Of a stretch of 64,000 nt of DNA, positions 43,504 to 53,086 are shown piece after piece. The stretch comes from Stackebrandtia albiflava (GTDB lineage Bacteria > Actinomycetota > Actinomycetes > Mycobacteriales > Micromonosporaceae). The stretch spans positions 62,001-126,000 of the forward strand of contig NZ_VLLL01000007.1 of NCBI RefSeq assembly GCF_007994225.1, given 5' to 3'. The notes beneath the pieces were generated by a model. That model made no database searches. It was not told where the DNA came from and was given only the letters and a program-made list of their open reading frames with translations. Position numbers and translations under genes: made by a program. Each line of letters begins with the position of its first letter. Position 1 is the first letter of the stretch.

Positions 43504-45117
43504 ATGCGGAAACGAAAGGCCGCCGCCGCGACCACGTTGCCGGTCATCGCCGTGGTGGCGCTGGTCGGCTGCGGTGGGGGTTCCGACTCCGGTGAGAGTG
43601 CCAGCGACGGCATCGTCAGCATCGGCATCGGCGAGCCCCAGCACCTCTTCACGACGAACGTCGGCGAGACCGAGGGCCACCAGGTCCTCAGTGCCCTGTA
43701 CACCCCGCTGGTCACGTACAACGACGACCTGAGCATCAGCATGGCCGCCGCCGAGTCCGTCGAGACCGAGGACAACAAGGTCTGGACCATCAAGATCCGC
43801 GACGACCAGACCTTCCACAACGGGGACAAGGTCACCGCCGACAGCTACATCGACGCCTGGAACTACGGGGCGTACGGCCCCAACGCCCAGCAGCTCAACA
43901 GCTACTTCTCGAAGATCGAGGGTTACGACGAGCTCAACCCCACCGACACCGACGCCGAACCCTCGACCGACACGCTGTCCGGCCTGCGCAAGGTCGACGA
44001 GCAGACCATCGAGGTGACACTCACCGAGCCGTACATCAACTTCGACAGGTCGCTCGGCTACACCAACTACCTGCCGCTTCCCGAGGCCGCGTTCGAGGAC
44101 CCGGCCGCGTTCGAGTCCTCACCGATCGGCAACGGGCCGTTCAAGATGAAGGGCGAGTGGGAGCACGACAAGCAGATCTCCGTCGAGAAGTGGGCCGACT
44201 ACCCCGGCGAGCAGCAGCCGAAGATAGACGGCATCGACTTCAAGATCTACCAGGACCCGGTCGCCCAGTACAACGACGTGCTGGCCAACAACCTGGACAT
44301 CACGAAGTCCATCCCGACCGAACAGATCGCCAACGCCGAGAGCGACCTCGGCGACCGGTACCAGCAGTCGCCGTCGGGCTCCTTCCAGGCGGTCGCGTTT
44401 CCCGGCTACGACGAGAAGTACGAGGACATCCGGATCCGGCGGGCCATCTCCATGGCCATCGACCGGGAACAGATCATCGAGACCATCTTCGCCGGCTCGC
44501 AGTCGGTGGCGACGTCCTGGGTGTCGCCGGAGATCCCCGGCGCGCAGGAGGGGACCTGCGGACAGTGGTGCGAGTTCGACCCGGACGCCGCCAAGCAGCT
44601 TTGGGACGAGGCCGGCGGCGTAGACGGCAACAGCATCCAGATCACCTTCAACACCGACGGCGGCCACCAGGAGTGGGTCGAGGCGACCTGCAACCAACTC
44701 TCCCAGAACCTCGACGTCGAATGCACGCCCAACCCGATGCCGAAGTTCGCCGACATGCTGACCGACCTGCGCAACCAGGAGGAACTGGGCATGTTCCGGA
44801 TGGGCTGGATCCCGGACTACCCGGCGATGGACAACTACCTGGAACCACTGTTCAGCTGTGACGCCGTCCCCGCGCCCAACTACAGCGCCTACTGCAACGA
44901 GGAGTTCGACCAACTGCTCGTCGAGGCGTACCGGGAGGAGACCGAGGAGGCCGCCCAGCAGAAGTTCCTGGAGGCCGAACAGCTCATCGCCGAGGACCTT
45001 CCGAGCCTGCCGCTGCGGTTCGGGAAGAACAACTTCGCGCACTCGGAGAACGTCACCGGGGTCTCCATCAACCTGTTCTACGAGATCGACCTGTTCGCAC
45101 TGGAGGAGACCGGCTGA
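43504..45117 (+). CDS. oligopeptide ABC transporter substrate-binding lipoprotein (OppA type)
   Basis: A 537-residue SBP_bac_5 protein. A basic N-terminus (MRKRKAAAATTLP), a hydrophobic stretch and the lipobox LVGC (Cys22) mark a Sec-dependent lipoprotein. Conserved motifs include FHNGDKVTADSYIDAWNYG and IRRAISMAIDREQI. GAGGAG lies in front of the ATG at 43504. It captures peptides outside the membrane for the following permeases. Unlike the dpp-like system, the binding protein leads the operon. Confidence 0.92.
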   Translation: MRKRKAAAATTLPVIAVVALVGCGGGSDSGESASDGIVSIGIGEPQHLFTTNVGETEGHQVLSALYTPLVTYNDDLSISMAAAESVETEDNKVWTIKIRDDQTFHNGDKVTADSYIDAWNYGAYGPNAQQLNSYFSKIEGYDELNPTDTDAEPSTDTLSGLRKVDEQTIEVTLTEPYINFDRSLGYTNYLPLPEAAFEDPAAFESSPIGNGPFKMKGEWEHDKQISVEKWADYPGEQQPKIDGIDFKIYQDPVAQYNDVLANNLDITKSIPTEQIANAESDLGDRYQQSPSGSFQAVAFPGYDEKYEDIRIRRAISMAIDREQIIETIFAGSQSVATSWVSPEIPGAQEGTCGQWCEFDPDAAKQLWDEAGGVDGNSIQITFNTDGGHQEWVEATCNQLSQNLDVECTPNPMPKFADMLTDLRNQEELGMFRMGWIPDYPAMDNYLEPLFSCDAVPAPNYSAYCNEEFDQLLVEAYREETEEAAQQKFLEAEQLIAEDLPSLPLRFGKNNFAHSENVTGVSINLFYEIDLFALEETG

Positions 45118-45199
45118 CACGTCGTTCCCGGGACGGCGGTGCGATCACCGTCGTCCCGGCACCGTCCCGTTCACCCGCGTAACCCGGAAGGGCGCACCG

Positions 45200-46123
45200 A
45201 TGGCTCGTTACATCGTCCGGCGCGTGCTGCAGATGGTCCTGGCGTTCTTCGGCACCACGCTGCTGGTGTACTGGCTCATGTTCGCCGCCAGCGGCGACCC
45301 CATCGCCGCCCTGGCCGGGGAACGGCCGCTGTCGGAGTCCACGCGGGCGGCGCTGATCCAGGAGTTCCACCTCGACCAGCCGTTCCTGGTCCAGTACGCC
45401 TACTACATGAAGGGCCTGCTCACCCTCGACCTGGGCGTCAACACCTCCGGCCGCGAGATCGGGGAGCTCGTCGCCTCCGCGTGGCCGTGGACACTGCGGC
45501 TGGCCCTGCTGGCGTTCGTGTTCGTGGTCGTCGCCGGGATCGCGCTCGGCGTCATCGCCGGTACCCGCCGCGGCGGCGCCTTCGACAACACCACCCTGGT
45601 GCTGACCCTCGTCGTCATCTCCATCCCGGTCTTCGTCATCGGCCAGGTCCTCGCGCTGGTCGGCGCCCGCTACGACCTCTTCCCCACCAACGTCGTCGGC
45701 GACGACAGCCTCGCCGCGCTCATCGTGCCCGCCCTCGTACTGGGCTCGCTGTCCCTGGCGACGACCGTCCGGCTCGCCCGCACGTCCGTCACCGAGAACC
45801 TGCGCGCCGACTACGTCCGCACCGCACGCGCCAAGGGGCTCATCCACCGCCGCATCGTCGGCGTCCACGTGCTCCGCAACTCGCTCATCCCCGTCATCAC
45901 GTTCCTCGGTGTGGAACTGGGCAGCCTCATGGGCGGCGCCATCGTCACCGAGAAGATCTTCAACGTCCCCGGTATCGGATTCCAGCTCTACAAGGCGATA
46001 TCCATCGAGGACGGCCCGACGGTCGTCACCATCGTCAGCCTGCTGGTCATCGTCTACCTCGTGATGAACCTGATCGTCGACGTGCTGTACGGCGTCCTCG
46101 ACCCACGAATCCGCTACGAGTAG
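45200..46123 (+). CDS. oligopeptide ABC transporter permease (OppB type)
   Basis: A 307-residue permease with six TM helices. The N-terminal FAASGDPIAALAG segment and the EAA loop ENLRADYVRTARAKGL are typical of OppB. GGAAGGG precedes the ATG. It is 82 nt after the binding-protein gene, and 14 nt before the OppC-type gene. Confidence 0.92.
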   Translation: MARYIVRRVLQMVLAFFGTTLLVYWLMFAASGDPIAALAGERPLSESTRAALIQEFHLDQPFLVQYAYYMKGLLTLDLGVNTSGREIGELVASAWPWTLRLALLAFVFVVVAGIALGVIAGTRRGGAFDNTTLVLTLVVISIPVFVIGQVLALVGARYDLFPTNVVGDDSLAALIVPALVLGSLSLATTVRLARTSVTENLRADYVRTARAKGLIHRRIVGVHVLRNSLIPVITFLGVELGSLMGGAIVTEKIFNVPGIGFQLYKAISIEDGPTVVTIVSLLVIVYLVMNLIVDVLYGVLDPRIRYE

Positions 46124-46137
46124 CCGGAGGGTGCACA

Positions 46138-47028
46138 GTGTCCGAAGCAGCAATCGCCGAAGCCGCCGCGGAGGCGGGCGCGAACACCCGCAGCCTCGCC
46201 GCCGACGCCTGGCGCGACCTGCGCCGCAATCCGGTGTTCTGGGTGTCGGCGGTCATCATCGCGCTGCTGGTCACGATGGCGGTGGTGCCGCGGTTGTTCA
46301 CCTCCACCGACCCCCACTCGTGCCGGTTGCGGGACTCGCTGCTGCCACCCAGCGGGGAGCACTGGTTCGGGACCAACCTCCAGGGCTGCGACATCTACGC
46401 CCGCATCGTCTACGGGTCCCGGGCGTCGCTGGAGGTGGGTTTCCTGTCGGTCGCGTTCGTCGCGGTGATCGCCGTGATCCTCGGGATGATCGCCGGGTAC
46501 TACGGCGGCTGGTCCGACGCGCTCATCGCCCGCGTCACCGACATCGTGCTGGGCATTCCGCTGCTGCTGGGCGCGATCGTGATCCTGTCCAGCATCGAGT
46601 TGCCGTCGGTGTGGCCGGTCGTCCTGGCGCTCGGCCTGCTCGGCTGGACCACCGCGACCCGCATCGTCCGGTCCTCGGTGATATCCGCCAAGCAGCAGGA
46701 CTACGTGCAGGCCGCGCGGATGCTCGGCGCCAACAACCGCCGCATCATGGGAAGGCACATCGCCCCCAACGCGATGGCACCCGTCATCGTCATCCTCACC
46801 ATCACGCTCGGGCAGTTCATCGCCGTCGAGGCGACCCTGTCGTTCCTCGGCATCGGCGTCAAGGGCAACACCATCACGTGGGGCAAGGACATCGCCGCCG
46901 CCACCGCGCGCGTCACGACGTCGCTGGGGCCGGTGCTGTTCCCGTCCGCCTTCCTGGCACTGACCGTCCTCGCGTTCATCATGCTCGGCGACGCCGTACG
47001 AGAGGCGTTCGACCCGAAACTGCGCTGA
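46138..47028 (+). CDS. oligopeptide ABC transporter permease (OppC type)
   Basis: A 296-residue permease. An N-terminal cytoplasmic helix rich in Ala/Glu precedes TM1, then the HWFGTNLQGCDIYAR motif characteristic of OppC/DppC and the EAA loop QDYVQAARMLGANNRRIM. The GTG at 46138 follows CCGGAGGG. It dimerises with the OppB-type protein. Confidence 0.92.
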   Translation: MSEAAIAEAAAEAGANTRSLAADAWRDLRRNPVFWVSAVIIALLVTMAVVPRLFTSTDPHSCRLRDSLLPPSGEHWFGTNLQGCDIYARIVYGSRASLEVGFLSVAFVAVIAVILGMIAGYYGGWSDALIARVTDIVLGIPLLLGAIVILSSIELPSVWPVVLALGLLGWTTATRIVRSSVISAKQQDYVQAARMLGANNRRIMGRHIAPNAMAPVIVILTITLGQFIAVEATLSFLGIGVKGNTITWGKDIAAATARVTTSLGPVLFPSAFLALTVLAFIMLGDAVREAFDPKLR

Positions 47029-47062
47029 CCACTCCGACCGGACCGAATCGAAGGTGACAGCC

Positions 47063-48124
47063 ATGGGCAGGCACTCCGCACCCGAAGCCGACGACGCGGC
47101 GGCGGCACAGACCGGCGAACCCCTGCTGCAGGTCGACGACCTGCACGTCGAGTTCCGCACCGGCGACGGGGTCGCCCACGTCATCAACGGCGTGAGCTTC
47201 GACCTGCGCGCCGGGGAGACGCTCGCGGTGCTCGGCGAGTCCGGCTCGGGGAAGTCCGTGACCGCGCAGGCCGTCATGGGGATCCTCGACACGCCACCGG
47301 GCCACGTCACACGCGGCGCCATCCGCTTCCACGGCGAGGACATGCTGCGGATGTCGGGCACGCGGCGCCGCCAGATCCGCGGGAAACGCATCGCGATGAT
47401 CTTCCAGGACGCGCTGTCGGCGCTGAACCCGGTGTTCACCGTCGGGTGGCAGATCACCGAGACACTGCGCAAACGCGAGGGCATGTCCAAGAAGGACGCC
47501 GACGAGCGGGCGGTCGAACTCATGGACCTGGTGCGGATTCCGGCGGCCCGCGACCGGCTCAAGTCGTTCCCGCACCAGTTCTCCGGCGGCATGCGGCAGC
47601 GCGTCATGATCGCCATGTCGCTGGCCGAACGGCCCGAGATCATCATCGCCGACGAACCCACCACCGCCCTGGACGTGACCGTGCAGGCGCAGATCATGGA
47701 CCTGCTGGGCGACCTGCGCCGGGAACTGGGCACCGCGCTCATCCTCATCACCCACGACATGGGTGTGGTCGCGGACGTCGCCGACCGCATCGCCGTCATG
47801 TACGCGGGCCGCATCGTCGAACACGCCGACGTCCACTCGCTGTACCGCAATCCCGCCCACCCCTACACGATCGGGCTGCTCGACTCGATCCCCCGGCTCG
47901 ACGACAAGGGGAAGCGGCTGCGCACCATCCCCGGCCTGCCGCCCAACCTCACCGCGATCCCGTCGGGTTGCCCGTTCCACCCGCGTTGCCCGTTCGCGCA
48001 GGACATCTGCGTGACACGGGTTCCGCCGAACATGGATCTCGGGGGCGGCCGGCGCAGCGAATGCCACTTCGCCGACCGCATCGTCACCGGTGAACTCACC
48101 CGGCCGGACCAGGAGGACGAATGA
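47063..48124 (+). CDS. oligopeptide ABC transporter ATP-binding protein (OppD type)
   Basis: A 353-residue ATPase. Walker A GESGSGKS, signature FSGGMRQRVMIAMSL, Walker B IIADEPTTALD and H-loop LITHD are intact. The C-terminal oligo_HPY region contains CPFHPRCPFAQDIC and a later ECHF, the Cys pattern of OppD/DppD proteins. The ATG at 47063 follows AAGGTGA; a GTG at 47054 would add three residues. Confidence 0.92.
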   Translation: MGRHSAPEADDAAAAQTGEPLLQVDDLHVEFRTGDGVAHVINGVSFDLRAGETLAVLGESGSGKSVTAQAVMGILDTPPGHVTRGAIRFHGEDMLRMSGTRRRQIRGKRIAMIFQDALSALNPVFTVGWQITETLRKREGMSKKDADERAVELMDLVRIPAARDRLKSFPHQFSGGMRQRVMIAMSLAERPEIIIADEPTTALDVTVQAQIMDLLGDLRRELGTALILITHDMGVVADVADRIAVMYAGRIVEHADVHSLYRNPAHPYTIGLLDSIPRLDDKGKRLRTIPGLPPNLTAIPSGCPFHPRCPFAQDICVTRVPPNMDLGGGRRSECHFADRIVTGELTRPDQEDE

Positions 48125-48208
48125 CCGCGACACCGGGTGACCACGCGGGGAACCGCACGCACCACCGCCCCTCGTCCGCGACCACACACGACGCCACCGG
48201 GAGTGCGA

Positions 48209-49210
48209 ATGGCTGAGGCGATCCTGACCGTCACCGACCTGGTCAAACACTTCCCGGTCACGCGGGGCATCGTGTTCAAACGTCACATCGCGTCCATAAA
48301 GGCCGTGGACGGGGTGTCGCTGACACTGCACCGGGGTGAGACCCTGGGCGTCGTGGGCGAGTCCGGGTGCGGCAAGTCCACCCTCGCGAAGGTGCTGATG
48401 CGGCTGGAGGACGCCACCAGCGGCACCGCCGTCTATAACGGACAGGACATCATGTCGTTGCGCGGCGAGGGGCTGCGCCGGATGCGCCGCCAGGTCCAGA
48501 TGGTGATGCAGGACCCGTACACGTCCCTGAATCCGCGCATGACCGTCGGCGACATCGTCGGTGAACCGTTCGAGATCCACCCCGAGGTGGCGCCCCGGGG
48601 AGACCGGCGCGCCCGGGTCCGCGAGCTGCTCGACCTGGTCGGGCTGAACCCCGAGCACATCAACCGCTACCCGCACCAGTTCTCCGGCGGACAACGGCAG
48701 CGCATCGGCATCGCCCGGGCGCTGGCGCTCAAGCCGGAGATCATCATCTGCGACGAACCGGTGTCCGCGCTCGACGTGTCGATCCAGGCGCAGGTTGTGA
48801 ACCTGCTGGAGTCCCTTCAGGACGAGATGGGATTGTCGTACATCTTCATCGCCCACGACCTGTCGGTGGTGCGGCACATCTGCGACCGTGTCGCCGTGAT
48901 GTACCTGGGCCGGATCGTCGAGATCGGCACCGACGACGAGATCTACCGCCGCCCCACCCACCCCTACACGCAGGCGCTGCTGTCGGCCGTGCCGCTGCCG
49001 GACCCGGACGCCCGCGAGCACCGCCAGATCATCCGGCTGCAGGGCGACGTGCCGTCACCGCAGAACCCGCCGTCGGGGTGCCGGTTCCGGACCCGGTGCT
49101 GGAAGGCGACCGAGATCTGCGTCCGGGAGGACCCGCCCCTGGTGCCCCGGGAGGCCGACCCGCATCCGAGCGCATGTCACCACGCCGAGACCAACACCCA
49201 CGTCGTCTGA
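48209..49210 (+). CDS. oligopeptide ABC transporter ATP-binding protein (OppF type)
   Basis: A 333-residue ATPase. The N-terminal motif [10 protein letters not shown], Walker [10 protein letters not shown], the [13 protein letters not shown]-loop, signature [15 protein letters not shown] and Walker [13 protein letters not shown] are typical of OppF/DppF. The ATG at 48209 has GGGAG five bases upstream, and the 84-nt gap to the OppD-type gene is the largest in the ATPase part of the operon. Its stop is followed after 12 nt by the structured repeat at 49223. Confidence 0.92.
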   Translation: MAEAILTVTDLVKHFPVTRGIVFKRHIASIKAVDGVSLTLHRGETLGVVGESGCGKSTLAKVLMRLEDATSGTAVYNGQDIMSLRGEGLRRMRRQVQMVMQDPYTSLNPRMTVGDIVGEPFEIHPEVAPRGDRRARVRELLDLVGLNPEHINRYPHQFSGGQRQRIGIARALALKPEIIICDEPVSALDVSIQAQVVNLLESLQDEMGLSYIFIAHDLSVVRHICDRVAVMYLGRIVEIGTDDEIYRRPTHPYTQALLSAVPLPDPDAREHRQIIRLQGDVPSPQNPPSGCRFRTRCWKATEICVREDPPLVPREADPHPSACHHAETNTHVV

Positions 49211-49222
49211 CCCACCCCGGAG

Positions 49223-49330
49223 CCCGCCTTGGGTGGTCTGAGGCCCGCCTTGGGTGGTCTGAGGCCCACTCAAAATCGGACATTAAGGCTTATTCGAGGC
49301 ACATCGATCGGCCCCGGGCCACCCAAGGCG
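49223..49330. repeat. structured interspersed repeat, copy 1 (left of the DUF559 gene)
   Basis: It contains two direct copies of GCCTTGGGTGGTCTGAGG (49226 and 49247, period 21 bp). About 50 bp of unique-looking sequence follows, including CAAAATCGGACAT and TCGATCGGCCCC, and then the inverted end CCACCCAAGGCG (49319-49330), which can pair with either direct copy over 12 bp. A near copy lies at 50439-50544 in the same orientation. It may be a MITE-like or REP-like element and could also end the opp-like operon. Confidence 0.75.
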
Positions 49331-49372
49331 AACGAAGCGGAGGCAGTGGCGGAGACATTACAGAATGTAGTC

Positions 49373-50362
49373 ATGACGACACACCTTCCGTTCACCGCAC
49401 GACAGGCCCGTCACCTTGGAATCACCCGGGCGCAACGCCGACGACTGTTGGACTCCGGCGGTTGGAGCCGAATCCGCCGTAATGCCTATGTGGTCACCAG
49501 GTACGCCGAGGCCACGCCGGACCTCCTACTGCGCGCCGGCGCCATACTCCCCCAGCTCGACGGCACCACGGTGATCAGCCACGAGTCGGCGGCGGTGCTC
49601 TGGCGACTGCCCCACCTGCGTCCGCCGACCGACGACCTGCAACTGTCCCGCGCCAGACGATGTCAAGGCAGAACTCGGTACCACGACACAGTGATCCACC
49701 ATGCCGCCGTTCCCCGGGCACACACGTCCGACCTGCACGGCCTTCCGGTGACGACCATGGCTCGCACTATTTTGGACATCACTCGCCTCCGGGGCATGCG
49801 AGCGGGGTTGGTCATCGCGGAGGCGGCGTTCGCGCGAAGGGACGAGACCGGACTCTGCCCCGTCGAGCTGGCCTTCACCGCGTCCGAGTGTCGAGGCTGG
49901 CCGGGAATTCGAACGGCGCGTTGGGTGGCGGAACACGCTGGCCAGTCCAGCGAATCGCCCCTGGAGTCATTGTCGAGGGCGCTGTTCTATCGATACGCGC
50001 TGCCGATTCCCCGGCAGCAGGTGGTATTCGGCCACGACCGCGTCGACTTCCTCTGGGAGGCGGCACGACTGATCGGGGAGGCCGACGGACTGGCCAAATA
50101 CGAGTTGCGGCCAGACGCCCGCGCGGCCGAGCAAGCCCGCGAGCAACGATTGGCGGCACAGGGCTTCAGTGTCCTACGCTGGGGCTGGAACGAGGCCATG
50201 ACGGCACCGGAACGCCTGGCCGCCACGATCCAGTCGGCACTCGCCGCCCGGGGCCATCCGGTCCGCGACCCACACCCACAATGGTTGTCGGGACGTCGGC
50301 AGTGGTTCCTTCCAGCTCCGCCGAAACGTCGTCGTATCCATCGGCTTCTCGGGAGCGGTTGA
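49373..50362 (+). CDS. AbiEi-like winged-helix / DUF559 (PD-(D/E)XK) protein
   Basis: A 329-residue protein. The N-terminal ~45 residues form a winged helix (FTARQARHLGITRAQRRRLL, then GGWSRIRRNAYVV) like AbiEi antitoxins of type IV systems. The C-terminal ~110 residues resemble DUF559, a Vsr-like endonuclease fold, with SPLES, VDFLW, GEADGLAKY and VLRWGW; Asp in VDF and Glu/Lys in the EADGLAKY run fit the PD-(D/E)XK site. No AbiEii toxin is adjacent. GC3 is lower than in neighbours, and it is flanked by two repeat copies, which suggests recent acquisition. The DNA-related activity is an inference. Confidence 0.75.
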   Translation: MTTHLPFTARQARHLGITRAQRRRLLDSGGWSRIRRNAYVVTRYAEATPDLLLRAGAILPQLDGTTVISHESAAVLWRLPHLRPPTDDLQLSRARRCQGRTRYHDTVIHHAAVPRAHTSDLHGLPVTTMARTILDITRLRGMRAGLVIAEAAFARRDETGLCPVELAFTASECRGWPGIRTARWVAEHAGQSSESPLESLSRALFYRYALPIPRQQVVFGHDRVDFLWEAARLIGEADGLAKYELRPDARAAEQAREQRLAAQGFSVLRWGWNEAMTAPERLAATIQSALAARGHPVRDPHPQWLSGRRQWFLPAPPKRRRIHRLLGSG

Positions 50363-50438
50363 CACCCCGCCAGGACGGCCGCCGTCTGTGGGGTCGGCCC
50401 GGACTCCACAGGCGGCGACCTCACCCGGCCCTCAAAAT

Positions 50439-50544
50439 CGCCTTGGGTGGTCTGAGGCCCGCCTTGGGTGGTCTGAGGGCTGCAAAAATTCGGACATACT
50501 GTGCGATTCGAGGCATGTCGATCGGCCCCAGACCACCCAAGGCG
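50439..50544. repeat. structured interspersed repeat, copy 2 (right of the DUF559 gene)
   Basis: It matches copy 1: two direct GCCTTGGGTGGTCTGAGG units (50440 and 50461), CAAAAATTCGGACAT, ATTCGAGGCA and TCGATCGGCCCC. It ends with CAGACCACCCAAGGCG (50529-50544), which pairs with a direct unit over a perfect 16 bp. It lies nine nt beyond the purH stop on the minus strand and could act as its terminator. Confidence 0.75.
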
Positions 50545-50553
50545 GAGACGGGG

Positions 50554-52107
50554 TCAGTGGGAGAAGTGACGGGTGCCGGTGAGGTACATGGTGACCCCGG
50601 CGGCCTCGGCGGCGGCCATGACCTCCTCGTCGCGGATGGAACCGCCCGGTTGCACCACGGCACGCACGCCCGCGTCGATGAGGATCTGCAGGCCGTCCGC
50701 GAACGGGAAGAACGCGTCGGACGCCGCCACCGCGCCGGAGGCACGGTCACCGGCCCGCGACACCGCCAACCGCGCCGAATCGACCCGGTTGACCTGGCCC
50801 ATGCCGACGCCCACGGTCGCCTGCGAGTCGGCGAGCAGGATCGCGTTCGACTTGACGGCACGCACCGCCCGCCACGCGAACGCCAGGTCGGCGAGGCCGG
50901 TCTCGTCGAGCGCCTTGCCGGTGACCAGGCGCCACCCGGCGGGATCGTCGCCGTCTGCGTCGATGCGGTCGGGCGTCTGCGCGAGCGCGCCACCGGACAC
51001 GAACCGGAACTCCACCGGCGCGGGCGTCCAGGCGGGTGCCTTCAGGATCCGCAGGTTCTTCTTGGCCCGCAGGGCCTCCAGCGCCTCGGCGGTGTACCCG
51101 GGCGCCACGATCACCTCGGTGAACACCTCGGCCACCTGCGCGGCGAGTTCGGCGGTGACCTCCGAGTTCACGGCGATGACACCGCCGTACGCGCTCACCG
51201 GGTCGCACGCGTGGGCCTTGCGGTGCGCCTCGGCGACCGTGCCTGCGACGGCGATCCCGCACGGGTTGGCGTGCTTGATGATCGCCACACACGGGCCGGT
51301 GAAGTCGTTCGCGGCCCGCCAGGCACCGTCGGCGTCGACGTAGTTGTTGTACGACATGGGTTTGCCGTTGAGCTGTTCGGCCTGCGCGAGACCGGCGGGC
51401 ACCTGCGGGTCGTCGTACAGCGCGGCCGTCTGGTGGGGGTTCTCGCCGTAACGCAGGTCGGCGCGTTTGACGAGCGGCGCCCCCGTGAACGGCGGCAGTC
51501 CCTCCGAAGTGGAGGCGTTGAGCCAGCCGGCGACCTGGGAGTCGTAGGTGGCCAGGTGCGCGAACGCCTTCGCCGCCAGGGTGCGCCGACGCGCGCCCGT
51601 GAACCCGCCCGCGGCGACCGCCGCCAGCACCTCGTCGTAGTCGCCCGGATCGACCACCACGGCCACGTTGGCGTGGTTCTTGGCGGCGCCCCGCACCATC
51701 GAGGGACCGCCGACGTCGATCTGTTCGACCACCTCGTCGAACCCCGCACCGGAGGCCAGCGTCTCGGCGAACGGGTACAGGTTGACCACGAGCAGGTCGA
51801 AGGGGGCGATGCCGAACTCGGCCAGTTGCGCGACGTGGGTGTCGCGGCGCACGTCCGCCAGCAGGCCCGCGTGCACCGTCGGGTGCAGTGTCTTGACCCG
51901 GCCGTCGAACGCCTCGGGGAAACCGGTCAGCTCCTCGACCCGGGTGACCGGCAGTCCCGCCCCGGCGATCGCCGCCGCGGTCCCCCCGGTGGACACCAGC
52001 TCCACACCGGACTCGTGGAGGCCGCGCGCCAGCGCCTCCAGCCCCGACTTGTCGTACACGCCGATCAGTGCGCGTCGCACCGGCTTACGGACATCGGATG
52101 AACTCAA
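50554..52107 (-). CDS. purH: bifunctional AICAR transformylase / IMP cyclohydrolase
   Basis: A 517-residue bifunctional enzyme for the last two steps of IMP synthesis: formyl transfer to AICAR from 10-formyl-THF, then ring closure. The N-terminal MGS-like IMP cyclohydrolase domain begins [17 protein letters not shown] and has the STGGTAAAI loop. The C-terminal transformylase domain contains IKHANPCG with its catalytic Lys-His pair and RYGENPHQ. The gene follows purN on the same strand after a 255-bp gap without visible genes. Confidence 0.95.
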   Translation of the reverse strand: MSSSDVRKPVRRALIGVYDKSGLEALARGLHESGVELVSTGGTAAAIAGAGLPVTRVEELTGFPEAFDGRVKTLHPTVHAGLLADVRRDTHVAQLAEFGIAPFDLLVVNLYPFAETLASGAGFDEVVEQIDVGGPSMVRGAAKNHANVAVVVDPGDYDEVLAAVAAGGFTGARRRTLAAKAFAHLATYDSQVAGWLNASTSEGLPPFTGAPLVKRADLRYGENPHQTAALYDDPQVPAGLAQAEQLNGKPMSYNNYVDADGAWRAANDFTGPCVAIIKHANPCGIAVAGTVAEAHRKAHACDPVSAYGGVIAVNSEVTAELAAQVAEVFTEVIVAPGYTAEALEALRAKKNLRILKAPAWTPAPVEFRFVSGGALAQTPDRIDADGDDPAGWRLVTGKALDETGLADLAFAWRAVRAVKSNAILLADSQATVGVGMGQVNRVDSARLAVSRAGDRASGAVAASDAFFPFADGLQILIDAGVRAVVQPGGSIRDEEVMAAAEAAGVTMYLTGTRHFSH

Positions 52108-52362
52108 CTTGCTCTCCTCAGCAGACGGCGGCCCGGACGGCCGCGTGACGGATCACGTGACCTACGGCCCAGGCGTTCGACCTCAGTCTGCTGCTCGTGT
52201 CGCTCCCCGGTGGTATCCCACCCTCGGCGTGTCACCGCCTTGGCGCCAGTCGCGACCCCGACACCCTAACACCGGGTCCGCCCGCACCCGTCCGCACGCC
52301 TGAACACCTGCGACGCCACACGGCCCGCCGGCGGATACGACCGCCCGCCACCGGACCGGGCG

Positions 52363-52968
52363 TCAACCGATGACGACGCGGCGGCCGTCGACCCGCCAGC
52401 CCTCCCGGACCATGCGGCCCACGGTGTCCACCAACTGGCGGCGCTCGGCGACCTTGATGCGCTCGGTCAGCGTCTCCACCGTGTCGTCGTCGTGCACCGG
52501 GACGGCGACCTGCGCGATTATCTGCCCGGTGTCCACGCCCGCGTCGCACAGGAACAGGGTCGCCCCGGTCACCTTGACCCCGTATTCGAGTGCCGCCGCC
52601 GGTCCCCGCATCCCGGGGAACGACGGCAGGAGCGAGTTGTGGGTGTTGATGTACCGGCCCGCGAACCGTTCCAGGAACACGTCACCGAGGATCTTCAGGA
52701 ATCCGGCCGACACCACAAGGTCCGGGGAGTGACCGGCGACCGTCTCGGTCATGGCGGTGTCCCACGCCTCACGGGTCGGGAAGTCCTTCACCCGATGGGT
52801 GAAGGTGGGCACGCCCACCGCCTCCGCCCGTTCCAGGCCCGCGATGCCGCCCCGGTCGGCACCGACCGCCACCACCTCGGCGCCGTAACCGGGTTCCCGG
52901 CACGCGTCGAGCAACGCCTGCAGGTTCGAACCCGAACCCGAAACCAGTACCACCAGTCGCGCCGTCAT
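52363..52968 (-). CDS. purN: phosphoribosylglycinamide formyltransferase
   Basis: A 201-residue GAR transformylase, which transfers a formyl group from 10-formyl-THF to GAR in purine synthesis. The N-terminus LVVLVSGSGSNLQALLDA binds phosphate. The catalytic set Asn-His-Asp is present: NTHNSLLPSFPGMRG supplies Asn and His, CDAGVDTGQII the Asp. The residue after the catalytic His is Asn where Pro is usual. The ATG at 52968 or a GTG three codons upstream could start translation. Confidence 0.93.
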   Translation of the reverse strand: MTARLVVLVSGSGSNLQALLDACREPGYGAEVVAVGADRGGIAGLERAEAVGVPTFTHRVKDFPTREAWDTAMTETVAGHSPDLVVSAGFLKILGDVFLERFAGRYINTHNSLLPSFPGMRGPAAALEYGVKVTGATLFLCDAGVDTGQIIAQVAVPVHDDDTVETLTERIKVAERRQLVDTVGRMVREGWRVDGRRVVIG

Positions 52969-53086
52969 ACCGGCCACCCGTGAATCCGCACGCGCGCCAC
53001 CTTAACCGCAGCGCACCGGAGTACCCGCCGCCGGGACCGGGTCGGGTGACTCACCGTGGCCCCGCCGGGTGCCGCCGGGGAGTCCG

